From Nemertoderma westbladi (taxonomy: Eukaryota; Xenacoelomorpha; Nemertodermatida; Nemertodermatidae), in assembly GCA_032718475.1 (NCBI GenBank), contig JAUCBJ010007049.1:49061-113060 (forward strand): a stretch of 64,000 nucleotides of DNA, written 5' to 3'. The notes beneath the pieces were generated by a model. It had not been told where the DNA came from. It was given only the letters and a program-made list of their open reading frames with translations, and did not search any database. Within the stretch, counting starts at the first letter, position 1, and each line of letters opens with the position of its first letter. The position numbers and the translations under genes are program-made. Shown here piece by piece: positions 1 through 10,770 of this stretch.

Positions 1-1
1 G

Positions 2-3000
2 ATGGAGGTAAGGCACCGCCAAATCCAGGAACGAATGAAGGAAGGTTCGATAGGAGCACCTGGACGGGAACGACAATTAGTTAAAGACTTATGTCAAAGA
101 TTCCCTCAAGTAACTCCTATGTTTGCACCAGTTACGACTAAGGAACCTGTTTCGATTGCGGGTAGTAGTAACATTTCTCCTATCCGTGGTGCGACGGAAC
201 ACAGGTTTGTTATTCCGGACAAGTTTACACCACCAAGAGCAACGTCGTCGCCTATTCTAAAAGTCAAGGTAAGTAACCCACCGATTACAGATCGTAGTAG
301 TTTATTAGTCGAACCTGTATTACTGACGACTAAACAGGTGAGTCCACTGTCGACACCTAAACCCGTTACACACTACGAATACCCAATGACGTTTCGACCT
401 ACAAGGCCAGTTCAGTTTACATCGCAATCTACGACTTCGAGGAAGACTTGTGAGCCTACCGAACAACGGAGACCAGTGGATACGCGACCGAACCAGTTTA
501 CATCGCAATCTACGACTTCGAGGAAGACTTGTGAGCCTACCGAACAACGGAGACCAGTGGATACGCGACCGAACCAGTTTACATCGCAATCTACGACTTC
601 GAGGAAGACTTGTGAGCCTACCGAACAACGGAGACCAGTGGATACGCGACCGAACCAGTTTACATCGCAATCTACGACTTCGAGGAAGACTTGTGAGCCT
701 ACCGAACAACGGAGATCAGTGGACGATGTTCCAAAGCGAAACGTGAGAATTCGTACGACGCAACGGACGCGAACACGTCGACCACCATATCCAGATGATA
801 GTAGTACTTCGAGCGAATCGGATTACCCGAAACGCGAGGTATTTAGAACAGGGGCGGCCGATGAATATAAACGCGAGCGTTCAGACAACTCCTTTGCAGA
901 CAATCCTCCACAAAATACACCAACACAGAAGGCGTTACAACCCACGGACGCAATCAGTACACAACAGTTAGCCGACATCATGCGACCAGTTGTTAACAAG
1001 TTGGCTCAGATCGAGGAGCGTCTGGAGGAAGTTCAAACCGATAGTTCGAGGAACACTGAATTCGAACACAATAGACACCCGAAGGAACCACAAAGACCGG
1101 TACCTTCAAAACACCCATCGTATCAGGGAAAAGCGCCAAGAAGGGATATCAACCAGTGTACCAACCAAGGACGCGAAACTCGGAACGTTGCCGAGGAGAT
1201 AGCGAAATTCGCAGCCAGACAGGGATTGCCGGTGCAACAACCACCTAAGTTTTCCGGTAGCTCAAAACACTGGCACACTTTCGTAGACTATATCGAATCT
1301 CAGATCGCCGTGTGCGCCTTTACATCACGGGAGAAGTTTAATTACCTGCTTCAAACGTTGTCAGGAGAACCTAAACGTTTGGCAGAGACCTTCGTTGGTG
1401 TACCGGACGCCTTCGAACTAGCGTACGATCGTTTAACTTCGATATATGGAGGTACAGTCAGTATGGCCAGGTCAGTAATAGAGGAACTCTGTAAGGGAGG
1501 GGCTATCACTAAACCCGTCGACTTATTAAAACTGGCCGACGAGATAAAGAACGCTATCACTACTTTAAGATCCATTGGACAACTTGACTACGGGAATACC
1601 CCTACAGTCCTATTAAAGATCATAGGACGACTCCACCATCGACTTCGTCGGGAGTGGAGAAAGATCGAATACCAGCGAGAAGAGCGGGGTGGATTCTTAA
1701 AATTAGAAGATGTGTACCTTTTGATATCCAGGGAGGCAGTAGTAGAAACTCGATCTAACTACACTGACCAGCACATCGTGGCAGAAGGGATCACCTTGCC
1801 ATCCTCCAACCGACAAAAACCCCAGACAACATCCACCAAGACGGCCACTTACGCCACATCGACGGAAACCCGACAATTCTCGGACGGAAATAGGGTATCT
1901 ACGCCCATTGGGATAAAACAGACTCGACAGCAACTCAGTACCGACTTCAGCGGCTGCCAATACTGCGAGCATTTAGGCAAGCGGTATAGCGGTCACAAGT
2001 TGAGAGGTTGTCGACAGTTTCGCGAGTTAAACTCGGAAGAACGACGGCTGCAGATACGGCCATTGGACTCTTGTTGGCGGTGTACGCGACACGGACACGT
2101 CCGTAAAGATTGCCCAAATACCGACACTTGTCCATCCTGTGGACGCAACCACGACGGTCTGCTCCACACAGACAGCCACACGCCGACAAAACGCTTCGCC
2201 AGGGAACACCCGGAAGCAGCAGCGAGATGTGATGCGGCCTATAAGAATCGAGAATCGAAAACGACTCCAACCTTCGTGACCCATATTGAGGATTGCTTCT
2301 CAGAACAACCCGGATCGTCGGACGAAGAGTCAGAAGACGACGACGTATATTCGGATGGAGATGAACAGCCATCGATCGCGCTTCTGACTACTGACCAACT
2401 GAAGGGATTCAGTGTAATTCCGATTAAGATTACTGGCACAAAGGGGAGTAAGAGAATCTACGCTATCCTGGATTCAGCCTCATCTCACAGCTACGTGGAT
2501 GAAAAGATAGCTGACGTCGTGACGGATCTCAGACTAGGTAAGCGCGTCAGTTATACCGTAAGTAGTATGCACGGACAGCGTGCAATACCAGTGACACGAG
2601 TTAAGTTGGACTTAGACTCTCTTCTTCCAAAATCGCAGCACAGCGAGAGGGAGAGGTCTTTGTTACCCTTCAAGGATTTGACCTTTGCGGCCACAAAAGA
2701 CTTTAGTAACCTACTAGGTCCGGTCCCAGAACAATCCTTGGAGGACCGTAAGTATTTCAGACACCTTGGTGTACCTGAATGTCCTGTCAATTATAGATCG
2801 GTAGCCATGCTGATCGGGACGGACCAATTCAACCTACATCAGGTGTGGGAAACCAGACCATCGGCAGTCGTAGCGGGAAACGCATACGCCTGTAGAACGC
2901 CGATAGGGTGGTATACTCGAGCGCCTGTGCGCACACTGGACATAAGTGACGAGGAAGACGATGTACAAAGTACATGTAGTTTATTAACTATAAATTCAAT

Positions 3001-3241
3001 TCATTCCTTTTCACACGACGTGGACCATACTACACTACAGTCGACAAAACATAACAGACGTGTAACTAGTATGATAAGTCACAAGGAGCAGCTAACCCAC
3101 CAGGTGAGTTTAGAACTTGGGGAGAAGACGAGTCAGCTAGAGATTCCATCGACGACAGATGATAGGCTTGCGAGTCTACCTACCCCAACAACCTCAACAA
3201 TGCCCGTCGATATCGATGATGACGCGTTGAGAAATCATTAA
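2..3241 (+). CDS. BEL/Pao gag-protease polyprotein
   Basis: A frame of 1079 codons, open at the window edge, so the true start may lie upstream. Residues about 1-400 are Pro/Thr/Arg-rich and low complexity, with four 27-residue tandem repeats at about 140-245. Residues about 415-570 (from KFSGSSKHW) match the DUF1759 gag region of Pao-type elements. A cysteine/histidine cluster at about 650-725 includes CWRCTRHGHVRKDC and CPSCGRNHDGLLH, the nucleic-acid-binding knuckles. AILDSASSHSY near 820 is the retropepsin active-site region (D-S-A). The frame ends in TAA, immediately followed in the same frame by the ATG of pol. Expected product: capsid/nucleocapsid and protease. Family assignment is secure; the N-terminal role is not. 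Confidence 0.9.
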   Translation: MEVRHRQIQERMKEGSIGAPGRERQLVKDLCQRFPQVTPMFAPVTTKEPVSIAGSSNISPIRGATEHRFVIPDKFTPPRATSSPILKVKVSNPPITDRSSLLVEPVLLTTKQVSPLSTPKPVTHYEYPMTFRPTRPVQFTSQSTTSRKTCEPTEQRRPVDTRPNQFTSQSTTSRKTCEPTEQRRPVDTRPNQFTSQSTTSRKTCEPTEQRRPVDTRPNQFTSQSTTSRKTCEPTEQRRSVDDVPKRNVRIRTTQRTRTRRPPYPDDSSTSSESDYPKREVFRTGAADEYKRERSDNSFADNPPQNTPTQKALQPTDAISTQQLADIMRPVVNKLAQIEERLEEVQTDSSRNTEFEHNRHPKEPQRPVPSKHPSYQGKAPRRDINQCTNQGRETRNVAEEIAKFAARQGLPVQQPPKFSGSSKHWHTFVDYIESQIAVCAFTSREKFNYLLQTLSGEPKRLAETFVGVPDAFELAYDRLTSIYGGTVSMARSVIEELCKGGAITKPVDLLKLADEIKNAITTLRSIGQLDYGNTPTVLLKIIGRLHHRLRREWRKIEYQREERGGFLKLEDVYLLISREAVVETRSNYTDQHIVAEGITLPSSNRQKPQTTSTKTATYATSTETRQFSDGNRVSTPIGIKQTRQQLSTDFSGCQYCEHLGKRYSGHKLRGCRQFRELNSEERRLQIRPLDSCWRCTRHGHVRKDCPNTDTCPSCGRNHDGLLHTDSHTPTKRFAREHPEAAARCDAAYKNRESKTTPTFVTHIEDCFSEQPGSSDEESEDDDVYSDGDEQPSIALLTTDQLKGFSVIPIKITGTKGSKRIYAILDSASSHSYVDEKIADVVTDLRLGKRVSYTVSSMHGQRAIPVTRVKLDLDSLLPKSQHSERERSLLPFKDLTFAATKDFSNLLGPVPEQSLEDRKYFRHLGVPECPVNYRSVAMLIGTDQFNLHQVWETRPSAVVAGNAYACRTPIGWYTRAPVRTLDISDEEDDVQSTCSLLTINSIHSFSHDVDHTTLQSTKHNRRVTSMISHKEQLTHQVSLELGEKTSQLEIPSTTDDRLASLPTPTTSTMPVDIDDDALRNH
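441..721 (+). repeat. 81-bp tandem repeat inside gag
   Basis: Four copies with an exact 81-bp period; the GGAAGACTTGTGAGCCT core starts at 441, 522, 603 and 684. The copies are nearly identical and keep the frame (27 residues each), so the expansion is recent. Each copy carries the element's recurrent motif. Confidence 0.95.
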
Positions 3242-6200
3242 ATGGAACAAGCCGCATTGGACAAAGAATTGACGGAGAAGACTATCAGGTGGTTAGAACA
3301 AGATACAGCTGAACCTGGTAGCTACGAACCATGTATGTCGGAACAGGAGAAACAATCTTTGAGGATCATGGAAGATACTATCCGCCAGACGAAAGACGGA
3401 CATTATGAGGTGGGGATGTTATGGCGTAGCCAAAGTCCTAAACTTATAAATAACTACCCACTAGCTTTAAGACGTCTACACTCAATACGGCAACGTCTAT
3501 TAAAGGACGAGAAAGCCCATCTGCAGTACAACACTCAGATGGAGACGTATTTGACTAAGGGATACGCTATCCGAATGACTAACCCAGAGATAGTGACTAA
3601 CCAAACATATTACTTGCCACATCACTATGTGAGACACCCCGACAAACCAGATAAAGTACGCGTAGTCAATGACTGTGCGGCTCTGTTTGAGGGAATGTCC
3701 CTCAATAGTGAGTTGATGGATGGACCAAACATGAATAATTATCTTATGGGGGTGATTATGCGCTTCCGTCAGCGTCAAGTAGCTTTTACTTGTGACGTAG
3801 AAGCGATGTTTCACCAAGTGAAAGCGTTAGAGCGAGACAGAGACAGTTTGCGGTTCCTCTGGTACCCGGAAGGAGACTTAAGTCTACCACCGGCGACTTA
3901 CCAAATGCAAGTTCGCGTTTTCGGTGCCAGGGACAGCCCAAACTGCACGATGTACACCCTAAAACAAGCCGCTAGGGATCAGAAACATCTATATGACCCA
4001 GAGATAATTAAAATCGTAGAACGTGACTTTTACGTTGACGACGGTTTACAGAGTTGCGACACAGTAGAACGTGCTACAACAGTAGCACATCAATTACGGG
4101 ACTGCTTAGCGGGCGGAGGTTTTAACCTCACCAAATTCGCCTCAAACAGTGCCGAATTAGTAGATTCATTCGGAACGACTGAGCGTGGAGGTGGTGACAT
4201 AGACCTAGAGTTCGAACCACTACCGACGACCAAGGTGTTGGGGCTCTTTTGGGACCCAAACACGGACAACTTTCGAGTGAAAGTAAGACTGGACAGTCAA
4301 GAAAACACACTGACAAAGAGATCATGCTTGTCAAAATTGAGCCGATTGTTCGATCCATTAGGATTCATCAGTCCAATAATACTGCAAGCCCGCATTTATA
4401 TGCGCAGTATTTGGAAGGATGGACTGACATGGGACGAGCCGATCTCATCAGACCAAGTGGACTTATGGAAGACCTGGGAGGCGGAATTATCTTCGCTAGA
4501 AGATTATTCCATACCCAGAGTCTACTTTCCATTACAAACTACATTTCCTGACAACTTGGAATTACATTGTTTTTCTGACGCCAGTGACAACGGTTTTGGT
4601 GTGGCAGCGTACTTGCGCAGACAAGTAGACTCAGAAGAATTCGACGTTTCGCTCATTACTTCTAAGGCAAAAACAATGCCTACTAAGTATATGACGACAC
4701 CACGAGCTGAGCTACAAGCCGCAACCCTGTCAACCACCATCGTGAACCTTATACAGACAGAACTACAGTCAAGTTTACAGATATTTTATTGGACTGACGC
4801 GACGTTGGTTTTATTTTACATAAACAACGACACACTTGAATTCAAGACATTCGTAGCTAACCGTCGCGCGGAAATTCTGGACCGTTCAATAAAAGAGGAT
4901 TGGCGACATTGTCCCGGACCACAAAACCCAGCCGATATTGCGTCGCGAGGAATGATGCCTGAGGAATTCTGTAAACCGGAGAACAAAGAATTTTGGCAAC
5001 ACGGACCCCAATTCTTGCAGAAATCGACGCAAGATTGGCCACCGTTATACGACAACAAGTCTAACACCATCCCTAAGGACGCCGAAATCAAGAAACCAAA
5101 AAAGGGGAAGGCAAAGAAAAAGACGACGGCGACTAAACTCAAGAAAAAACCGAAGGCGAAATGGAAAGATATAACTTCAAAGGTCAAGAGAGGAAGACTT
5201 GCGAGCCTTTCTACACCAGACATATCGCCAGACGGTCAACCAGACACGTTACTAGACAGCCAACCAGACATTTTGCCAGACATATCACAAAATGTTCTAC
5301 CAGACACTAGTAACACATTGACAAATAGAAAAGCCGCAGTTTCTCTATTGGAGCGGCCTTCTGTTGACAAACAACCAGATACGTTACCAGACGTATCGCC
5401 AGACACATTACTAGACAGTCGACTAGACATTTTGTCAGAAACATCACAAAATGTTCTACCGGACATTAGTAATGTATTGACTAACAGTAAAGCCGCAGTT
5501 TCCCTATTGGAGCGGCCTTGTATTGACAAACTACCAATTTTGACACACTTGAGCAACCATAAGCATGGTGAAACCTCATGTATTACAGATGTGGGTAGTA
5601 CCTACGCTAACGTAAATACAGGTGTTACTCTGCGCTCAAGAGACATACCCAACTTGCAACCTATGGTGAGACCTGGGATTAATGTCGGCAGAAAAATAGG
5701 TTTACCGAAACCTGCTGACCCCATAGAGTTCAAACCACCATTAACGATCGACTTACAAAGTACCGACAATCAAGGTAAGAAGACGAAGAAGGATAAATTA
5801 CTTGTAGACCCGGACGGATCAACAGTCAACAAGGGAATACTTACCGGCGGACCCGTGGGCCCTTCTAGTAATTCAAAACCTTCAAAATTCTCCATTGACT
5901 TACCTGATGACGTCACAAATACTCACGTCGACCGTATTGTAAACTTAACAGACTCTTGGTCAAACGCTTGCCGAAAATTAGCGTGGATTGTACGTTTTGT
6001 ACAATACGTTAAAGGCAAACGCGACTTTACACGTCGACTTACATTGGCTGAGATTGACAGGTGTGAGATTAAATTAATTCGCCATTACCAACTGCGATAT
6101 TTCGCGCGCGAATTCACATCCATAAATCAAGGTCAACCAATCAAGTCGTCACCAATATTGAGTTGGAGTCCGATTATTTATAATGGCTTAATTTGTCATA

Positions 6201-7435
6201 AATCTCGGCTTCAAAACATTGACTTTAACACAAACTTTAGATACCCAATAATAATACCGCAACACCACGAACTACAACGTGCAATGATACTGGACGCACA
6301 TTTACATCTGAAACACGCTGGAAGACACCACTGTCTTTCCTACTTACGTACAAGATTTGTATTAATTAGACCCAGTAAAGCATTAAGTTCAGTGACACGT
6401 ACGTGTATTATTTGTAAAAAGGTACATTCTAGAATAGGTACCCAAGAAATGAGTGAACTACCACAAGCACGACTTCAAGCATTCAGACCACCTTTTACAG
6501 AGACTGGAATTGATTGCTTTGGTCCCATACATACGAAACGTGGACGTATACTAGTAAAACGCTGGGGACTGATTTTCACATGTATGTCCAGTAGGGCAGT
6601 TCATATTGAACGTGTGATGGATCTTTCCACCAACGCGTTTATACTAGCATTGCGGCGATTTATCGCTAGACGCGGACTAGTGAAGTGCTTGTACTCAGAC
6701 CAAGGGACAAACTTTGTTGGTGCTCGAAATGAGATTGCTAGAGCCTTTAAGAAATTAGATCATGATCAAATCTCGAACGAACTACAACCTCACAAGATTG
6801 TTTGGAAGTTTAATCCTCCAGATAGTCCATGGAGAGGCGGAGTCTGGGAGAGATTGATTAGATCTATAAAAACAGCCATGGCAAAGGTCATTCCAGTAAA
6901 CCACATATTGACAGACGACCAACTGACAACACTGTTTGTTGAAATCGAGGCAATACTAAATACTAGACCAATAGTATTAGTACCCGATGACAAACAATCT
7001 CAGTTTGCTTTGACACCAGCACACCTGCTAATGCAGGCACCGACCACTTTAATGCCTATTTCTATTCCAATAGAAAGCGACAGCTACGGTAGAAAAGCGT
7101 GGAAAATCACGCAACTACTGGCTAACAAATTCTGGGAAATATGGCAAAACCATTATTTGCCCTCTATTTCTGCCAGAACAACATGGTACAATAACACCCG
7201 CGCATTAAAGCCGGGAGATCACGTGCTGTTGGCAGAAGTGAATCTAAAAAGACGCTTCTGGATAACAGGTGTAATTTTAGCCACACATCCATCTATGGAT
7301 GGAGTGACAAGAACTGTGACAGTACGGACAATTGACGGTCGTACAGTAGACAGACCGACACAACGTCTCGTACTTCTTGAAGAGACTCGTAACGAGTCTG
7401 GAGACTACAAATCTCCACCTAATACTAGTAAATAA
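3242..7435 (+). CDS. BEL/Pao pol: reverse transcriptase, RNase H, integrase
   Basis: 1397 codons starting at an ATG directly after the gag TAA. The reverse transcriptase covers about residues 90-330, with KVRVVNDCAA near 138 and the catalytic FYVDD near 264. RNase H follows with CFSDASDNGFG near 445 and the AELQAA region. The integrase has its zinc-binding HLHLKHAGRHH and CIICKK near 1020-1057, then the acidic triad in GIDCFG (about 1088), YSDQGTNF (about 1150) and RGGVWERL (about 1200), and a C-terminal strand-rich tail (DHVLLAE). A non-canonical insertion at about 613-900 separates RNase H from integrase: a Lys-rich tract, then Pro-Asp repeats. All key catalytic residues are present and there is no internal stop, so this copy looks young. 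Confidence 0.97.
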   Translation: MEQAALDKELTEKTIRWLEQDTAEPGSYEPCMSEQEKQSLRIMEDTIRQTKDGHYEVGMLWRSQSPKLINNYPLALRRLHSIRQRLLKDEKAHLQYNTQMETYLTKGYAIRMTNPEIVTNQTYYLPHHYVRHPDKPDKVRVVNDCAALFEGMSLNSELMDGPNMNNYLMGVIMRFRQRQVAFTCDVEAMFHQVKALERDRDSLRFLWYPEGDLSLPPATYQMQVRVFGARDSPNCTMYTLKQAARDQKHLYDPEIIKIVERDFYVDDGLQSCDTVERATTVAHQLRDCLAGGGFNLTKFASNSAELVDSFGTTERGGGDIDLEFEPLPTTKVLGLFWDPNTDNFRVKVRLDSQENTLTKRSCLSKLSRLFDPLGFISPIILQARIYMRSIWKDGLTWDEPISSDQVDLWKTWEAELSSLEDYSIPRVYFPLQTTFPDNLELHCFSDASDNGFGVAAYLRRQVDSEEFDVSLITSKAKTMPTKYMTTPRAELQAATLSTTIVNLIQTELQSSLQIFYWTDATLVLFYINNDTLEFKTFVANRRAEILDRSIKEDWRHCPGPQNPADIASRGMMPEEFCKPENKEFWQHGPQFLQKSTQDWPPLYDNKSNTIPKDAEIKKPKKGKAKKKTTATKLKKKPKAKWKDITSKVKRGRLASLSTPDISPDGQPDTLLDSQPDILPDISQNVLPDTSNTLTNRKAAVSLLERPSVDKQPDTLPDVSPDTLLDSRLDILSETSQNVLPDISNVLTNSKAAVSLLERPCIDKLPILTHLSNHKHGETSCITDVGSTYANVNTGVTLRSRDIPNLQPMVRPGINVGRKIGLPKPADPIEFKPPLTIDLQSTDNQGKKTKKDKLLVDPDGSTVNKGILTGGPVGPSSNSKPSKFSIDLPDDVTNTHVDRIVNLTDSWSNACRKLAWIVRFVQYVKGKRDFTRRLTLAEIDRCEIKLIRHYQLRYFAREFTSINQGQPIKSSPILSWSPIIYNGLICHKSRLQNIDFNTNFRYPIIIPQHHELQRAMILDAHLHLKHAGRHHCLSYLRTRFVLIRPSKALSSVTRTCIICKKVHSRIGTQEMSELPQARLQAFRPPFTETGIDCFGPIHTKRGRILVKRWGLIFTCMSSRAVHIERVMDLSTNAFILALRRFIARRGLVKCLYSDQGTNFVGARNEIARAFKKLDHDQISNELQPHKIVWKFNPPDSPWRGGVWERLIRSIKTAMAKVIPVNHILTDDQLTTLFVEIEAILNTRPIVLVPDDKQSQFALTPAHLLMQAPTTLMPISIPIESDSYGRKAWKITQLLANKFWEIWQNHYLPSISARTTWYNNTRALKPGDHVLLAEVNLKRRFWITGVILATHPSMDGVTRTVTVRTIDGRTVDRPTQRLVLLEETRNESGDYKSPPNTSK
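5080..5560 (+). repeat. Lys-rich tract and tandem repeats between RNase H and integrase
   Basis: Within pol, bases 5080-5180 encode an almost pure Lys/Thr/Ala basic stretch. This is followed by Pro-Asp-Thr-Leu/Ile-Leu-Pro-Asp repeats and two long copies (about 5285-5400 and 5450-5535) sharing KAAVSLLERP. The element's recurrent 20-bp motif lies at 5192-5211, exactly where the basic tract ends. The insertion is not part of the known catalytic domains. Confidence 0.85.
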
Positions 7436-8099
7436 TTAGGAGTTTACAAATAGATTTCCATGTACCTGTACACCGTAGTAAAGACAGCGGTAGAATTCCA
7501 TTGTCTTTATATGTGAACATTGAGGGTAGTACCCTTATGTGTCACATAGGAGCGGGATTTGTAGGTATAAGAAATGGAATTCTACTTGGAACTCACAATA
7601 TTGAGACATTTTCGAAATTTTAGACAATCCATTTGGATTTGAAAAATTTTTAAAAATTTTCTCCAGTAAATAGATTTCAGGGTACAGTCGGGTGGAACTT
7701 AAAATTAGAGAAACAAGAGAGGAAGACTTGCGAGCCTTTCTTAAAATTTTAATTAAATCTTACACGGTCTTGTTTCAATAAGTTACGTCAATAAATAGAC
7801 TCCCCTATATTTATTACTAATTCTTGACTGCTTATTTTCTGATAATAGTTTGGGATCAAAAAGTGAGTATTTTAGACTCACAGCCAGTTTAGCCCAAATT
7901 CGTTTTTTATTTCGGCAAAAAATTTTAGATAAGAAGCAGCGTGTCATTAAAGAAACCCTAGATCTTAGGCTATGGGTAGGAGGTTAGAGCGTTGTCGAGC
8001 CAAAAGGGCAGACGAAAACTCTCATGTCTCCTCACAACTAACAATAAACTCTGTTGTATTCCCTCTAGTAGCAATGATTATGTAACTACACTTCTAATT
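7436..8099 (+). other. Spacer between pol and third frame
   Basis: AT-rich, no gene seen. Contains the recurrent motif GGAAGACTTGCGAGCCTTTC at 7721-7740 and several AATAAA-like strings (for example near 7790). It could hold a splice acceptor for a subgenomic message, but none is demonstrable here. Confidence 0.6.
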
Positions 8100-9838
8100 A
8101 TGGAGAAAGGGATACAAGGAGAGCCGAGATGGGGATATGATATCCAAGAGGAAGCAGCAGCGCCATTCGAAAGATTTGGAGCCAAGGACTACACTATATT
8201 TGGTATAAAGGAATTATCAGAAAGTACAGCGAAACTCGCAAAGACTAAATATGACAACCCTTCTACAACTCCGACGCTCAGTGTGATGCCTTTACTCGAG
8301 CAGGATTTAGTATATTTCGAGACGTGTATCTTCGCTGTGCGGGATCTCTTATCGAAAGACCATCTATGTTTACATTGTTACCCTATGAAGGAGAACGTAT
8401 CGTGGAGATTACGGATGAATCACGGCAGACGCGCGCGCCTATCGGTCACCTTGGTGATGATTTCGAAGTAACTACTACGATCACTGACGATCCTTTAGAG
8501 GAACTTCTTGAGATAGAAAGGAACCTCCCGAAGAAATCTCAGACGGAGATTCGACAACTTGAAGCAACAGATGCTATAGTTTGTATACAACCTTCAGAAA
8601 CCTACCAACCCATAGATCCAGATGATTACGATTATAGTGTGGGAGGAAGCGCTCGACCGATTGGAGATCTTATATACGAACGAGTGTGGTACCCTGCCAA
8701 TACAATGTGTAGTAAATGTGGCGTCGCTGGACATCATATGACAAAGTGCAGTGGAAAGCACATTACTACGACTCAGCTAATCTGTGGATGGTGTGGGGAT
8801 CAAGGGTCTCATACCTTTTATACTTGCTGGAGATTTATGGCTCAATGTACTTACTGCAATATAAAAGGACATCGAGCATCTAAATGCCAACTAAGAGACA
8901 TACCTTATGAACACGAATCTGTAAAACTCGTGAGGAAATTATTCGATGAGTGGGAAGATTTAGCCGACGAACATGTATCGGCACAAAGAAGACGGTTTCC
9001 GATGAGAGCGCATCTTGGATTTTGGGCGGTAAATCCCCAAACGATGATGTCGGAAGGATACATCTCCGCTATGCCCCAATACGACGAACTTATCGAGGTA
9101 GTCGATATTTTGCCCCACGACAGTGGATTCCGAGTAGTGCGCGAGTATCTACTACAGATTCACCCGGATAACAAAAACACGTGGAATTTTCAGAAAGTCG
9201 TTAACCGCATTACGTATGGTGAATTCGATCGTTTCCGAACTGAAAAGCGGAATAAAGGAGCTTGGTTAACCGTCGCATGGGCGTACCGAGCCGCGTTTTA
9301 CCATAAACGTATACGAGCGAGCGTATTCGAGGAAGAGGAGGTCCTAGAGGCGACAAATATACCAGCCACTCCGGTTGCGCCGTCTGCACGTCACCCTCGG
9401 GAGGACGGACAGGGTAGGATCATACGGGTCCAGAAAGTGGGCCAACAATTAAAGAAGTCTATTAATATAGAAGAACGCAAGGGAGTCGAGCCGACCATTC
9501 GAATTACTCGGGATACGGTATCACTTCCTAGAGAACCAACAGGAGGATCGGGACATACACCAGCTGATCAACAGGGGGTGCAAGCTACTCTTGGGTCTGT
9601 GTCGTCCGCTTCTCGCGCGTTCCCAGACGTTCTACCAACTGTAGTGACAACTGATCGGTCACGAGGAATCGGTCGAGGTTTTGGGATGCCAAATAGACGA
9701 ATTTGCGAGGAAATAGTCGCACCGTCTCTCAACGTCCAAACGAAACCAGTGACTCGCCCCACAAGTCCCATATCGCGAGCAAAGTCACCTGTGCGCAGTT
9801 TTCGAGGACGCGGCAGGGCTCGATCCACAAAACGATAA
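8100..9838 (+). CDS. Third frame of the retroelement: triple zinc-knuckle basic protein, frame broken near 8255
   Basis: Not recognised as a known family. An ATG at 8100 opens a frame that looks coding to about 8255. The coding character then continues in the -1 frame from 8255 to the stop at 9838, where no early ATG exists. This is a -1 frameshift, either an indel in this copy or a programmed shift; no classical slippery heptamer is evident. The product has an acidic N-terminal half, three CCHC-like knuckles at about 8706-8895 (CSKCGVAGHHMTKC, CGWCGDQGSHTFYTC, CTYCNIKGHRASKC), a Trp/Arg-rich middle and a basic Ser/Arg/Gly tail (SFRGRGRARSTKR). It sits where env-like genes occur in some BEL/Pao elements but has no signal peptide or membrane segment. 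An RNA-binding accessory or second nucleocapsid role is inference. Confidence 0.6.
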
Positions 9839-10770
9839 AAGGGAGGGCAAGGGTGGACGGAAGACTCGTGAGCCTTTCTTATGATTTTGTGATTTATTTG
9901 AATTTATATTTATATTTGTGTTTATTCCGAACTTAGCAATTTGTATTGTTCCGAATTTATGAAATTTAGAAAGTTTATATTTAGAAGGAACTTATATTTG
10001 AAAGATTTATGTTTCATATTTGAGATGCAAAGGAGTTTATATTATTCTAAACTTATGCAGTTTATATTTATATTTAGTAAAGATTTATATTTTGCAAGAT
10101 TTATATTTTATATTTGTGATTATTCCGAACTTATGCAATTTATATTGTTCCGAATATTATGCAATTTATATCTTATAAGCAGTATTTGTATTTACAGTGA
10201 AATAGAAAGTAAGAGTAGATGGAAGACTCGTGGGCCTTTCTTATAGTTTCATTTGTAAAGTGTTATATTTTGTATTTAGAAAGTTTTATAGTTAGAAAAT
10301 TTTGTGCTTAGAAAGACTCATATTTGTAATTATTCCGAACTCATGCAATCTACATTTAGGCACGAAAGTATTTGTAATTATTTGAATTTATGCAATATTT
10401 GAGATGCAATAGATTTATATTGGTGAATTTAATTTAGATTTATATTGTACTTACTTAGTAAAGCCTTAAATACGTAAAGTTTGAATTTGTAATTATTTTG
10501 TATCGAATCATTATGTAGAAAGGAAGTATTGTTTGAAATTTAATTTGTAAATATGTAAGTACGCCCTAAGTATTCTATAGTTTGATTGATTATTGGTGAA
10601 AACCGTATATTTTATGCACGATAATATCCTGTTTTCATGGAGCGGTATAGAATTATATTCTCTAAATGCCGTGGATTTTCAAAATTTTATTTTTATTCGA
10701 ATTAACTTTGTAAAGATTGCTTTGAGTCCTCATTTGTATTGCTATTTCTATTTATACGCCTATTGGTCAA
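9839..10770 (+). other. AT-rich 3' region of retroelement with diverged repeats
   Basis: No gene. Built of imperfect repeats of TTATTCCGAACTTATGCAAT and TTTATATTTAG type strings. The recurrent motif appears as GGAAGACTCGTGAGCCTTTC at 9859-9878 and GGAAGACTCGTGGGCCTTTC at 10221-10240, each just before an AT-rich stretch. Confidence 0.6.
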
